Shown piece by piece: positions 17,587 to 26,971 of a stretch of DNA of 64,000 nucleotides; position 1 is the stretch's first letter, and each line of letters starts with the position of its first letter. The stretch comes from Alteromonas_E sp965248545 (GTDB lineage: Bacteria; Pseudomonadota; Gammaproteobacteria; Enterobacterales; Alteromonadaceae). The translations under genes and the position numbers were made by a program. The stretch spans positions 248,001-312,000 of the forward strand of contig OZ252110.1 of NCBI GenBank assembly GCA_965248545.1, written 5' to 3'. Under the pieces are notes generated by a model, which worked only from the letters and a program-made list of their open reading frames with translations, was not told the DNA's origin and ran no database searches.

Positions 17587-18624
17587 TCAATCGGCTTTGT
17601 GGGCGAGCTGTTTTTCCAACTGTTTAACCCGGTTAAATAGGTCGTCTAACTGACGTGCACGAACAGCATTCTTGCGCCACTCGCGATTCGGCAACGCGGG
17701 TTGACCAGACGAGTATACACCCGGCTCAGTTATATCACTGGTGATCATTGAATTACCCGTGATCTGAACTTTGTCTGCGATACTGATATGCCCGTTGATA
17801 CTACACATTCCCGCAATGACCACGTATTTACCAATTTTACAGCTACCCGCCATACCGGTTGCGCCGCAGATACAGGCGTGATCACCTATTTCGCAGTTGT
17901 GCGCAATGTGTACTTGGTCGTCAATGATCACGTTGGTCCCAATAATGGTGTTTTCGAGCGCACCTCGGTCAATCGTGCAGCTGGCGCCAATATTGGTTCT
18001 ATCGCCAATCACAACGGTGCCAGTTTGCGGAATCGGCAGCCACTCACCGCGCTCATTGGCGTAACCAAAACCGTCAGAGCCGACCACAGTGTTACTGCGG
18101 ATCACGACGCCTTGTCCGATTTGCAATCGGTGATACAGCGTGACATTGGCATGGATAATACTGTCATTGCCAATTTCGGTGCCCTCGCCGACGTGTGCGC
18201 CGGCACCAATTTGTACGTTGTCGCCCAAAAAGACGTCATCACCGATCACCGCATTTGAACCAATACTGACGTTTTCTCCCAGCCGGGCAGTGGCTGAAAT
18301 CACCGCGCTCGGCGCGATTCCGCTGGCGACTCGCGGTGTGTTATCAAATAACTGGGCTATTTTGGCGAAAGCCGCATGGGGGTTGTCCACCACAATCGCT
18401 TTATCCCCGACCAACTCCGCATGCTTTTCCGTAATTAACACACCTGCTGCCCCAGTGTCCGCGAGCTCAGATTTGTATTTGGTGTTAGTGAAAAAAGACA
18501 ACTGCTGCGCATTCGCACCGGTTAACGTATTGACACCGATAATCGGCTGTTTGGCAAAGTCGTCATTTGCGATTGGTTGTGCCCCGACATGCAATGCCAG
18601 GTCCGCGATTGAGTATTGCGGCAT
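17587..18624 (-). CDS. lpxD: UDP-3-O-acylglucosamine N-acyltransferase (LpxD family)
   Basis: This 345-residue protein has the N-terminal uridine-binding domain of LpxD, a long left-handed beta helix of hexapeptide repeats (from about residue 100: GIAPSAVISATA onward), and a C-terminal helical bundle. The catalytic histidine is in IAHNCEIG near residue 242, and GSDGFGYA is present near residue 176. It adds the N-linked acyl chain in lipid A synthesis. It is full length, but stands outside the usual bamA-skp-lpxD-fabZ-lpxA operon, so it may be a second copy; that needs the rest of the genome. Confidence 0.85.
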   Translation of the reverse strand: MPQYSIADLALHVGAQPIANDDFAKQPIIGVNTLTGANAQQLSFFTNTKYKSELADTGAAGVLITEKHAELVGDKAIVVDNPHAAFAKIAQLFDNTPRVASGIAPSAVISATARLGENVSIGSNAVIGDDVFLGDNVQIGAGAHVGEGTEIGNDSIIHANVTLYHRLQIGQGVVIRSNTVVGSDGFGYANERGEWLPIPQTGTVVIGDRTNIGASCTIDRGALENTIIGTNVIIDDQVHIAHNCEIGDHACICGATGMAGSCKIGKYVVIAGMCSINGHISIADKVQITGNSMITSDITEPGVYSSGQPALPNREWRKNAVRARQLDDLFNRVKQLEKQLAHKAD

Positions 18625-18753
18625 GAAGATTCCTAACTAACTATAACTGGGCGAATTCTAAGTGAATTTGCGAAAAGGTGCGAATCTTAGTGGCACAAAA
18701 CCAGCACATTTCATTACAATAGAGTCTGTTTATTACAATCAATGAGATTCTTA

Positions 18754-20421
18754 ATGTCCCAGTACGTTTACAGTATGCATCGGGTTGGCAAAATCGTGCC
18801 ACCGAGCCGACATATTCTTAAAAACATTTCACTGAGCTTTTTCCCTGGTGCCAAAATTGGTGTCTTAGGTCTAAATGGCGCGGGTAAATCAACGCTGTTA
18901 CGCATCATGGCAGGTGTCGACACGGACATCGAAGGTGAAGCGCGTCCGCAACCGGGGATCAACATCGGCTATCTACCTCAAGAGCCTCAGTTGGATGAGA
19001 GCCTTGACGTACGAGGCAATATCGAAGGTGCTGTCGCGGACGTTGTGCAAGCCCTAAAGCGATTGGATGAAGTCTATGCAGCCTATGCTGAAGAAGGCGC
19101 AGATTTTGATGCGTTAGCCAAAGAGCAAGGCGAACTGGAAGCCATCATTCAGGCCAAAGACGGGCATAATCTGGACAACGCCCTAGAGCGTGCAGCTGAT
19201 GCCCTGCGTTTGCCTCCATGGGATGCGGATGTCAGCAAGCTGTCAGGTGGTGAGCGCCGCCGTGTTGCACTGTGTCGTTTGCTACTCGAAAAACCAGACA
19301 TGTTGCTCCTCGACGAACCCACTAACCACCTTGATGCAGAATCAGTAGCGTGGCTAGAGCGGTTCTTACATGACTACGAGGGTACCGTTGTGGCCATTAC
19401 CCACGATCGTTACTTCCTCGACAATGTTGCCGGTTGGATACTGGAACTCGACCGCGGTGAAGGTATTCCGTGGGAAGGCAACTATTCATCATGGCTAGAG
19501 CAAAAAGAAGCGCGTCTGGAACAAGAAGAGCGCACCGAATCGGCGCGCCAAAAATCAATCAAGCAAGAATTGGAATGGGTTCGTACAAACCCGAAAGGTC
19601 GTCAAGCCAAAAGCAAGGCGCGTATGGCTCGCTTTGAAGAGCTTAATACCGGCGATTACCAGAAACGTAACGAAACCAACGAATTGTTTATTCCACCAGG
19701 TGAGCGGTTAGGTGAAAAAGTCATTGAAGTGAATGGCGTAAACAAAGCCTACGGAGAGCGCGTCTTAATTGATGATATGAATTTCACTGTGCCAAAAGGC
19801 GCGATCGTTGGGATCATCGGTCCAAACGGTGCCGGTAAGTCAACCTTATTCCGTATGATCTCGGGTCAAGAACAACCCGATAGTGGTGATATCGTTCTCG
19901 GTGATACAGTGCAAATCGCCAGTGTTGACCAGTTCCGGGATCACATGGACGGTAACAATACTGTTTGGAAAGAAGTATCGGATGATCAAGACATTATTCG
20001 CATTGGTAATTTTGAAATTAACAGCCGCGCATATTGCAGTCGTTTTAACTTCAAAGGGACGGATCAACAAAAATTCATCAAAGACTTGTCAGGTGGTGAG
20101 CGCAACCGTGTGCACCTAGCCAAGTTGCTCAAAGCGGGAGGAAACGTTCTGTTACTGGATGAGCCAACCAACGACCTTGACGTTGAGACCTTGCGAGCGC
20201 TAGAAAACGCCATTCTTGAGTTTCCCGGTTGTGCCATGGTTATCTCGCACGACCGTTGGTTCCTAGACCGTGTCGCGACTCATATTCTCGACTATCGTGA
20301 TGAAGGCAAAACCAACTTCTTTGAAGGCAATTACTCAGATTACGAGCGCTGGCTGAAAGATAACTTCGGTCAAGATGTGGTTGAACCACATCGTCTGAAG
20401 TACAAGAAAATCAGTAAGTAA
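18754..20421 (+). CDS. ettA: Energy-dependent translational throttle protein EttA (ABC-F)
   Basis: This soluble twin-ATPase of 555 residues binds the ribosomal E site and gates entry into elongation according to the ATP/ADP ratio. Walker A motifs are GLNGAGKST (residues 39-47) and GPNGAGKST (356-364), each followed by an LSGGE signature and a LLLDEPTN Walker B. The basic P-site tRNA interaction linker lies between them, around residues 242-322. I chose ATG at 18754, giving MSQYVYSMHRVGK and exactly the E. coli length, over the ATG four codons upstream. A strong terminator follows. Confidence 0.95.
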   Translation: MSQYVYSMHRVGKIVPPSRHILKNISLSFFPGAKIGVLGLNGAGKSTLLRIMAGVDTDIEGEARPQPGINIGYLPQEPQLDESLDVRGNIEGAVADVVQALKRLDEVYAAYAEEGADFDALAKEQGELEAIIQAKDGHNLDNALERAADALRLPPWDADVSKLSGGERRRVALCRLLLEKPDMLLLDEPTNHLDAESVAWLERFLHDYEGTVVAITHDRYFLDNVAGWILELDRGEGIPWEGNYSSWLEQKEARLEQEERTESARQKSIKQELEWVRTNPKGRQAKSKARMARFEELNTGDYQKRNETNELFIPPGERLGEKVIEVNGVNKAYGERVLIDDMNFTVPKGAIVGIIGPNGAGKSTLFRMISGQEQPDSGDIVLGDTVQIASVDQFRDHMDGNNTVWKEVSDDQDIIRIGNFEINSRAYCSRFNFKGTDQQKFIKDLSGGERNRVHLAKLLKAGGNVLLLDEPTNDLDVETLRALENAILEFPGCAMVISHDRWFLDRVATHILDYRDEGKTNFFEGNYSDYERWLKDNFGQDVVEPHRLKYKKISK

Positions 20422-20430
20422 ACGTCGACA

Positions 20431-20458
20431 AGAGCCGAACTCAATGTTCGGCTCTTTT
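20431..20458 (+). terminator. Intrinsic terminator of ettA
   Basis: Ten-base perfect arms AGAGCCGAAC and GTTCGGCTCT flank a five-base loop, followed by TTT, ten bases after the ettA stop. It has the standard form of a Rho-independent terminator with a short T run. Confidence 0.8.
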
Positions 20459-20511
20459 GTATGAAAACCCCATAATTACAGCGTTACTGAGCTATCATCA
20501 GCTGTGCTCTT

Positions 20512-20904
20512 CTAGCCATTTTCAACCATGCAGAATGCATTGAGTTTGTTGCCATCCAAGTCGCGGAAATAACCCGCATAGAAACCTGACGTTGCACCCT
20601 CTGGTCTAAACCCAGGTTTGCCTTCACATGTTCCACCTAGCTCAAGCGCTTTGTTGTAAAGCGCGTCAACTTGTTCGGGGGTCTCCACTATGATTGCTAC
20701 CATAGTGCCATTGCCCACGCTGGCAGGATTTTTATCAAATGGCAAGGTCACTGATAAGGCACATTCCTCTTGCTTACGCGACCAAGCGATGAAGTAGTTT
20801 TCCTCTTCCATAAAACGCGACGCCCCTATTGTAGCCAGCAACGCGTCGTAATATGCCCCAGCACGGTCAAGGTCTGCAGTTCCAATCGTTACGTATCCAA
20901 TCAT
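20512..20904 (-). CDS. VOC (glyoxalase/bleomycin-resistance fold) family protein
   Basis: This 130-residue protein has the paired beta-alpha-beta-beta-beta units of the vicinal oxygen chelate fold: MIGYVTIGTADLDRAGAYYDALL at the start, SGFYAGYFRDLDGNKLNAF at the end with the usual late acidic ligand region. Substrate unknown; relatives include glyoxalase-like and resistance proteins. It is divergent from a YafY-type regulator with a perfect operator-like palindrome between them, so it is probably controlled by that regulator. Confidence 0.85.
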   Translation of the reverse strand: MIGYVTIGTADLDRAGAYYDALLATIGASRFMEEENYFIAWSRKQEECALSVTLPFDKNPASVGNGTMVAIIVETPEQVDALYNKALELGGTCEGKPGFRPEGATSGFYAGYFRDLDGNKLNAFCMVENG

Positions 20905-20961
20905 CTTTTTTCTCCTGTTTTCAAATGTTGGCGTTAATGCGATTGCTAATATAGGCGTTGA

Positions 20962-20984
20962 CTACTGACATCTAATGTCAGTAG
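20962..20984. promoter_or_regulatory. Perfect 10-bp inverted repeat, probable YafY-type operator
   Basis: Arms CTACTGACAT (20962-20971) and ATGTCAGTAG (20975-20984) with a three-base centre lie between the divergent VOC gene and the regulator. It is the only strong palindrome in the gap and is well placed to control both promoters. Confidence 0.6.
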
Positions 20985-21031
20985 TGTTTGGCTACTATGT
21001 TGGCTATCTAAAACACCAAGGTAATCGTTTA

Positions 21032-21736
21032 ATGCGCAAATCGGATCGGCTCAACGAAATCGTGCACTACCTCAGGCGCATGCATCATGCTGTCACCGCC
21101 GAGGTATTGGCCGAGCACTTCGAGGTCAGTGTGAGAACCTTGTATCGCGATATACAAGATTTGCAGGATTCAGGTGTGCCAATTCTTGGTGAAGCCGGAG
21201 TGGGTTATGTGATTGACAAAAACTATCACCTGCCGCCCATTATGTTTGATGCCGACGAGGTTGAAGCGATTGCTTTGGGTATCAGCTTGGTAAGCAATTG
21301 GACTGATGCGCTATTTGCTGAAAAAGCACAGAGTGCTTATCAAAAGATCCAAGCAACGTTGTCGCCACAAATGCTGTATGAGCTGGCGCAAATAACCACG
21401 TTTTCGCAACCTAGCCATTACAAGATCCCGTGGGAAGTTAATTTTACCGAAATGCGCGAGTGCATTCGGCGCAAGCAAAAGGTGCGCTTTACGTATCTGG
21501 CGCTCGATGAGACAACGAGTCAGCGCACCATTTGGCCGCTCGCGCTCACCTCGTTCAGCCCAGTATGGTTACTCACGGGTTGGTGCGAACTTCGTCAAGC
21601 GTTTCGCAACTTTCGCATTGATCGCATTTCCGATTTTGCCCTGTTGAATGAGCGATTCAAGGACGAAAAAGGCAAGAACTTCAGCGCGTATTTAAAGACG
21701 CTTGAACAAGGTGAACAAGACGATAACTGTGGCTAA
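21032..21736 (+). CDS. YafY-type transcriptional regulator (HTH plus WYL domain)
   Basis: The protein has 234 residues. An N-terminal HTH_11 helix-turn-helix (KSDRLNEIVHYLRR, then EHFEVSVRTLYRDIQDL, residues 3-45) is followed from about residue 135 by a WYL ligand-sensing domain (VRFTYLALDE, VWLLTGWCELRQAFRNFRID). I chose ATG at 21032 because it starts at the family position and the alternative ATG at 20975 lies inside the palindrome. It probably regulates itself and the divergent VOC gene. The ligand is unknown. Confidence 0.85.
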   Translation: MRKSDRLNEIVHYLRRMHHAVTAEVLAEHFEVSVRTLYRDIQDLQDSGVPILGEAGVGYVIDKNYHLPPIMFDADEVEAIALGISLVSNWTDALFAEKAQSAYQKIQATLSPQMLYELAQITTFSQPSHYKIPWEVNFTEMRECIRRKQKVRFTYLALDETTSQRTIWPLALTSFSPVWLLTGWCELRQAFRNFRIDRISDFALLNERFKDEKGKNFSAYLKTLEQGEQDDNCG

Positions 21737-21754
21737 GTAACCCATCAGATAACA

Positions 21755-23122
21755 CTAGCTGATTGCGTCGAGCGCCTCTTCCAAGCGCTTAACACCAATA
21801 ACCTCAATGCCATTGATAGGCGATTTAGGCTTGTTTGCCAACGGCACAATGGCGCGCTTAAAGCCGTGCTTTGCGGCCTCGGTTAAGCGTTCTGTGCCAT
21901 TTGGTACTGGCCGGATTTCGCCTGCCAAGCCTACTTCGCCAAACACGATCAAGTCACGCGCCAGCGGACGGTTGCGAAAGCTCGATACCATCGCAGTTAA
22001 CAGCGCTAAATCTGCACCAGTTTCACTCACTCTCACGCCACCCACAACGTTGGCAAACACATCTTGGTCATTCATTTGAATATTGCCGTGACGGTGCAGC
22101 ACAGCTAACAGCATGGCGAGCCTATTTTGCTCCAAACCAACAGCGACCCGCTTCGGATTGTTAAGCTGGGTATAGTCCACCAGAGCTTGTAGTTCGACAA
22201 GCAATGGGCGAGTTCCTTCCCACACTACCATGACACTGCTACCGGGCGATTCGGTATCATGCCGGTTTAAGAAGATGGCGGACGGATTTTTGACTTCTTT
22301 CAAGCCTTTTTCCGTCATTGCAAACACACCCAATTCATTCACCGCACCAAAGCGATTCTTGTGACTGCGCAACGTTCGATAGCGATTGTCACTGTCGCCA
22401 TCCAACATCATTGAACTATCAATACAATGCTCAAGTACTTTGGGGCCGGCCAAGTGTCCCTCTTTGGTCACGTGACCCACAATAAACATGGCGATGTGTT
22501 GCTGTTTCGCAAATCGAGTCAAATATGCAGCGCTCTCGCGAACCTGAGACACACTGCCGGGTGCTGACTGTACGTCGGCAACATGCATGACCTGAATGGA
22601 GTCAATGACCATCACCTGCGGCTTGTGCTTTAACGCTAGATCGCAAATGGTTTCCACATTGGTTTCAGATAACAACGACAGTTTCTGATTGGGTAATCCG
22701 AGTCTGTCGGCACGCAATGCCACCTGCTGCAAAGATTCCTCACCTGTTACATACAAAGTGTTCATTGATTCTGCCAACGCGCACATCACTTGCAGTAATA
22801 AGGTACTTTTACCAGCCCCCGGCGATCCCCCAATTAACATTGCAGCGCCGGGTACGATTCCGCCACCCAATACGCGATCAAGTTCAGTAAACGTAGAGCT
22901 AAAGCGCGGTAAATCGCTCAATTCAATTTCATTGAGTTTGGTAATACTCGCATCGGTTGCTCCGGCGTAACCACTCAGGTTTCTCACGCCGCCTTTGGTA
23001 GCGGGTGCCAAGGTGATTTCAGAAATCGTGTTCCAAGCTTTACACTCGCTACATTGGCCCTGCCAACGAGGGAATTCTGCGCCACAGTCGGAACATACAT
23101 ATGCGGTTTTACGTTTTGCCAT
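21755..23122 (-). CDS. radA: DNA repair protein RadA
   Basis: This 455-residue RecA-like ATPase promotes branch migration in recombinational repair. A four-cysteine zinc finger begins CSDCGAEFPRWQGQCSEC at residue 10. The Walker A is GGSPGAGKSTL near residue 97, the RadA-specific motif KNRFG is near residue 255, and the C-terminal Lon-protease-like domain occupies about residues 290-455 (catalytic residues not expected). The upstream partner serB lies further on, separated by the PilZ gene. Confidence 0.96.
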   Translation of the reverse strand: MAKRKTAYVCSDCGAEFPRWQGQCSECKAWNTISEITLAPATKGGVRNLSGYAGATDASITKLNEIELSDLPRFSSTFTELDRVLGGGIVPGAAMLIGGSPGAGKSTLLLQVMCALAESMNTLYVTGEESLQQVALRADRLGLPNQKLSLLSETNVETICDLALKHKPQVMVIDSIQVMHVADVQSAPGSVSQVRESAAYLTRFAKQQHIAMFIVGHVTKEGHLAGPKVLEHCIDSSMMLDGDSDNRYRTLRSHKNRFGAVNELGVFAMTEKGLKEVKNPSAIFLNRHDTESPGSSVMVVWEGTRPLLVELQALVDYTQLNNPKRVAVGLEQNRLAMLLAVLHRHGNIQMNDQDVFANVVGGVRVSETGADLALLTAMVSSFRNRPLARDLIVFGEVGLAGEIRPVPNGTERLTEAAKHGFKRAIVPLANKPKSPINGIEVIGVKRLEEALDAIS

Positions 23123-23282
23123 GAAATCTCTAGATCAGATATAGTGAAAGCGATCGATTGTCGCTAATTAAATTGGGTGTTTTAAGCCCTTGTGTTTAAA
23201 CTAAAATTGCCGATAAAGGTTACATGATTTATCACAGTTGCTCCATATCTGAATCCAATAGCGTGCGTAGTGTCCGTCAATT

Positions 23283-25796
23283 ATGATGCAAGAATTCGAA
23301 GAATATACTGATCTTATCGAACGGCTAAAGCCAATGATCAATGAACCTGAGTTCAACCAAGTGTTGAATCAGGTTGCGTCACATCTGACCCGGGACAAAC
23401 GCTTTTTACTCAAAATGGAGCTCAAGCGGTTGGCGCGGCCCTGCATTCGAGTGATCGACTTACGTGGCAAAGTAGACGGCGAATGCGAACTATACGAGCA
23501 CGACGGTCGCCCTCATTATCTCGATACTATTGCTATCGAAACTTTTGAAAAACAAGTGCGTATCTTCGGGCAATACACCCTTGGCGTCTATGAAGCCGTG
23601 CATCGCACGGAGAACAACCTCAAACTGATGCGTGAGGACGCGCTCAATCAAGCGCCTGTCGATGTTGCAGACGAGCCAGAAGAAGATCCAGAAAAACGCT
23701 ATCTAGCAGAAAAAACGTCGTTAATGAGTTACCCCAAGCGCGACGACGAGCGCATGAACTATGCGGTTGCGTTGGAATTATTTACGGAACACAACAATAG
23801 CGTGCTGGGCACCAGCATGGATATTTCGAACAATGGCATGCGCGTAAAAGTTAATTCTGACTATCTGTTTACACCGAACGAAAAGCTGTCGGTATATTTT
23901 CGCGGGATGGAAGCAGAGTACGCCTTGGATAAAAAACATGGCATCTCCTACCACATTGTCGAAATTGAGCGCGGAAAAAAAGAGCAACGCTTGCGATTGC
24001 AACGCGTAACAGAAGAGAGCAACCCTGCTTTTGATGAATTTATGGAGAAATTCATTCACGGCAACAAACGTCGTTACAAAGTCAATATGGACAATACGCT
24101 GGAAGCCATTAAGAGTAAGACCTGCGAACAGTATTTTACGCCGCGCTTCCCTTCTCTGCCGGTGTTCATTGATTGTATTGACGACCAATACATCGCGCGC
24201 TACGCGATGGTGAATGATGCTAATCGTGAAATTCTGAATTACTGGGCTGACGAAAGCGATAACTTGCGTCTAGGGTTTATGGCGAATCACCAGAGAATCG
24301 CCAGCCTGGCCAATATGCCAAAACACCAACGCTCACTGTTTGTATTCGTGTTTACCCATGTCAAAGACGGCAAAGTCTATTTTTATTCAGCCACGATGCA
24401 AGAGCTGGCGACGCATCCGAACCTTCATTCTGTATTTTTGGGGTTTGGTGCACGTAAAGTCAGTTGGCGAGTGTTTAAACTGCAACTCAGTGATGTAACC
24501 TCCGAAGACGCGCACGTGCCTTTATCGATCCCGGACTCGGTAAGTGAGACGGTTAAACGCCAAAACCATCCACCCGCACCACGCTTGATGGCACGCTTGA
24601 AAAATATCTCGCATATTCTATTGGTCACAGATGTTACCTCTGATGCTGGTCAGCAATGCTACGAAAAATTCCCTCTGAAACGGTCTGAGTTGGCGAAACT
24701 GAAAGTCTTTGGTCATGCGCGCAACAAGCCACCCGCAGAAATAAAAGTATTCCGGTTTAAATACTTAGAACAACGCATTGAGAGCCGCTATCAACTTCGT
24801 TCTAAAGTGGAGTTAACCTTCGATGACATCACCCTTACCGGTGTCAGTGAAGATGCATCGGTAAATGGCTTGCGGATTGAGCTCGACACCTTCTTTCACG
24901 GCGCACAAAACAACCGCGTATCCCTGGCGTTCCCGCAATTACAAAAGATCACCAAGAAATATCGTTTGGACAACCTTCAATATCGGGTGATCAACATGAG
25001 CGGTGATCGCAATGTATTGCACTTAAAGGCAATCAATGAAGAGGGAAATGTCGCCAAATCTTTCTTTGACGATCTGATCAAAAACAATAAAAACCGCCTC
25101 AAAACCTACGCTGACGAAGAGGAAATTCCGGGTATCGGCCATGCGCTGCGCTGCATGTACGCCAAAAACGTTGAGAACATTGCCTTTTTCATCAAGAAGG
25201 ATAACAACCGCTATGTACCCGACACCGTTATTGATCATGGGCAATCCAGTCGCATCGCTCAGCTGGGCGCACAGTTTGCTGAACCAGGACAATTCAATTT
25301 AGAATTTTTGTACCGTGACCGGAGCAAAGAATACGCCTTTATCCCTGAGGCGATTAGTCAATTACGGATCGAACCTAACCCCTTGTATCGCGAACTTTAT
25401 ATCGCATTCAACCCGGCCGAATCTGAGCTGCAAAAAGCGATTGAGCCAAGGTTTTCGGAACAATTCCTCGATAATAACCAGCGTAAAAGCTTCATTCAAA
25501 AGGCACTCGCAAATGGGCAGTTCATCGCCATTCATGTGTATATGTCACTAACGGGACGACCTGATTTGGACTTACTGCAGTCTGAATTCAACTATGTCAG
25601 CGTTTATGCCATTCACCGTGCCAAGGAACTAGAAGAGCAACTTTGGAGCATTGGCGCCATGGGGAACCTCATCGATATCACCGATGAGGTCATGCATCGC
25701 TACGGTTTCAAACAGCCACAGATAGAGGCGAATCAAGAAGCGCCGAAAAACGTGGTAGTCGGAACCAACAACATCGAAGCCCTGCTCAAGCATTAG
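23283..25796 (+). CDS. Large protein with two PilZ (cyclic di-GMP) domains
   Basis: The 837-residue cytoplasmic protein has no signal or membrane segment. PilZ domain one starts about residue 150, with DISNNGMRV near residue 179. PilZ domain two starts about residue 498, with the arginine motif RIESR and DASVNGLRIEL near 522. Both carry the D/N-x-S-x-x-G signature that binds cyclic di-GMP with upstream arginines. The other regions (1-145, 260-490, 620-837) are not recognised, although the last part resembles the middle part in spacing. It is divergent from radA. A role in surface or motility behaviour is suggested only by the PilZ domains. The start may be either of two adjacent ATGs (23283 or 23286). 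Confidence 0.85.
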   Translation: MMQEFEEYTDLIERLKPMINEPEFNQVLNQVASHLTRDKRFLLKMELKRLARPCIRVIDLRGKVDGECELYEHDGRPHYLDTIAIETFEKQVRIFGQYTLGVYEAVHRTENNLKLMREDALNQAPVDVADEPEEDPEKRYLAEKTSLMSYPKRDDERMNYAVALELFTEHNNSVLGTSMDISNNGMRVKVNSDYLFTPNEKLSVYFRGMEAEYALDKKHGISYHIVEIERGKKEQRLRLQRVTEESNPAFDEFMEKFIHGNKRRYKVNMDNTLEAIKSKTCEQYFTPRFPSLPVFIDCIDDQYIARYAMVNDANREILNYWADESDNLRLGFMANHQRIASLANMPKHQRSLFVFVFTHVKDGKVYFYSATMQELATHPNLHSVFLGFGARKVSWRVFKLQLSDVTSEDAHVPLSIPDSVSETVKRQNHPPAPRLMARLKNISHILLVTDVTSDAGQQCYEKFPLKRSELAKLKVFGHARNKPPAEIKVFRFKYLEQRIESRYQLRSKVELTFDDITLTGVSEDASVNGLRIELDTFFHGAQNNRVSLAFPQLQKITKKYRLDNLQYRVINMSGDRNVLHLKAINEEGNVAKSFFDDLIKNNKNRLKTYADEEEIPGIGHALRCMYAKNVENIAFFIKKDNNRYVPDTVIDHGQSSRIAQLGAQFAEPGQFNLEFLYRDRSKEYAFIPEAISQLRIEPNPLYRELYIAFNPAESELQKAIEPRFSEQFLDNNQRKSFIQKALANGQFIAIHVYMSLTGRPDLDLLQSEFNYVSVYAIHRAKELEEQLWSIGAMGNLIDITDEVMHRYGFKQPQIEANQEAPKNVVVGTNNIEALLKH

Positions 25797-25808
25797 CGCT
25801 CGATTGCA

Positions 25809-26843
25809 CTAGCGCAAATAAAATAACGCGGTATCTAAACCTGTTGTGCGAATCGCAACATTCGCTTTTTCCTGCACCACAGGCTTCGCTCGAAACGCAA
25901 TGCCTAACTGAGCCGCTGCCATCATGGTCAAATCGTTTGCGCCATCCCCCATCGCAATTGTCTGCTGACGACTGATTGACCAACGATCCGCTAGTGCGTT
26001 GACGGTTTCAGCTTTCGTGGTTGCATCGACAATATCACCCAACACCTTGCCCGTTAATGTGTTATCGACAATCTCAAGTTGATTGGCGACGGCAGCGTCT
26101 AAGTTAAACCGCGCCTTGAGATGATCGGCAAAATAGGTAAAACCGCCACTGGCGATGGCAATGTACCAGCCGTGATGATGTAAGGAAGTGATCAAACGGT
26201 TTAAGCCAGGCATGATGGGCAATTTGTGTTTAACCGTTTCCAGCGCCCGTTGTTCGAGCCCTGCCAAGCAGGCCACTCTTGAGCGTAAGCTTTCGGCAAA
26301 ATCTAATTCGCCACGCATAGCCTGTTCAGTCACCTCAGCAACGGCATCACCCGCTCCAGCTAACACTGCAATTTCGTCGATACACTCGGCAGCGATGACC
26401 GTACTGTCCATATCCATGACCAATAAGCCAGGTTGACTGAGTTGCGGAGCATCGACGGTAACACCAATCTCGACGCTAAACGCTTCTCCTAGCGCACGCA
26501 GAGGCGCTTTTAATTGCGCTGTGTCTATCATCTCGATGGGGAACACCAGACCAATAGTGCCGCTAGCAAAATCACTGCATGGATGAATATAACAATCAGA
26601 GACCGGGGTTATACGTTGCAACGATTCAATCATACTGGCCAGTAGCGCAAGCGTTGGTGCTTGCGCAACAATATGAATCAGCGTTTGATGTTGACTCAGC
26701 TCTGTGCCACTGTCCAGCGACCACTGACCGTCAGAGTGCCAACGCAAAACTGGCACTCCACCAATATGTTGGGTATTTTCAGCCAGTGATTGAAAGGTTT
26801 GATAACAGTGTGTTTGGTGCTCAGTAAACGTCAAAGATTGCAC
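25809..26843 (-). CDS. serB: Phosphoserine phosphatase
   Basis: This 344-residue HAD-family phosphatase performs the last step of serine synthesis. The nucleophile motif DMDSTVIAAECIDEIA begins near residue 144, SGGFTYFADHLK is near 231, and GDGANDLTMM is near 294. The first 120 residues form the ACT-like N-terminal domain of gammaproteobacterial SerB. It is divergent from the smp-like membrane-protein gene, the same pairing as serB and ytjB in E. coli. Confidence 0.95.
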   Translation of the reverse strand: MQSLTFTEHQTHCYQTFQSLAENTQHIGGVPVLRWHSDGQWSLDSGTELSQHQTLIHIVAQAPTLALLASMIESLQRITPVSDCYIHPCSDFASGTIGLVFPIEMIDTAQLKAPLRALGEAFSVEIGVTVDAPQLSQPGLLVMDMDSTVIAAECIDEIAVLAGAGDAVAEVTEQAMRGELDFAESLRSRVACLAGLEQRALETVKHKLPIMPGLNRLITSLHHHGWYIAIASGGFTYFADHLKARFNLDAAVANQLEIVDNTLTGKVLGDIVDATTKAETVNALADRWSISRQQTIAMGDGANDLTMMAAAQLGIAFRAKPVVQEKANVAIRTTGLDTALFYLR

Positions 26844-26971
26844 TTGAGGAATTCGCTTTTGTTGCAGGATGGCGAAAGTCTACAGAATGCCAACACAACA
26901 ATAAACTACCCTTGGCAATTATTCGCTATTATCATAAGGTGAAGTTATAACCTCATGGCGGTATTCCACTT

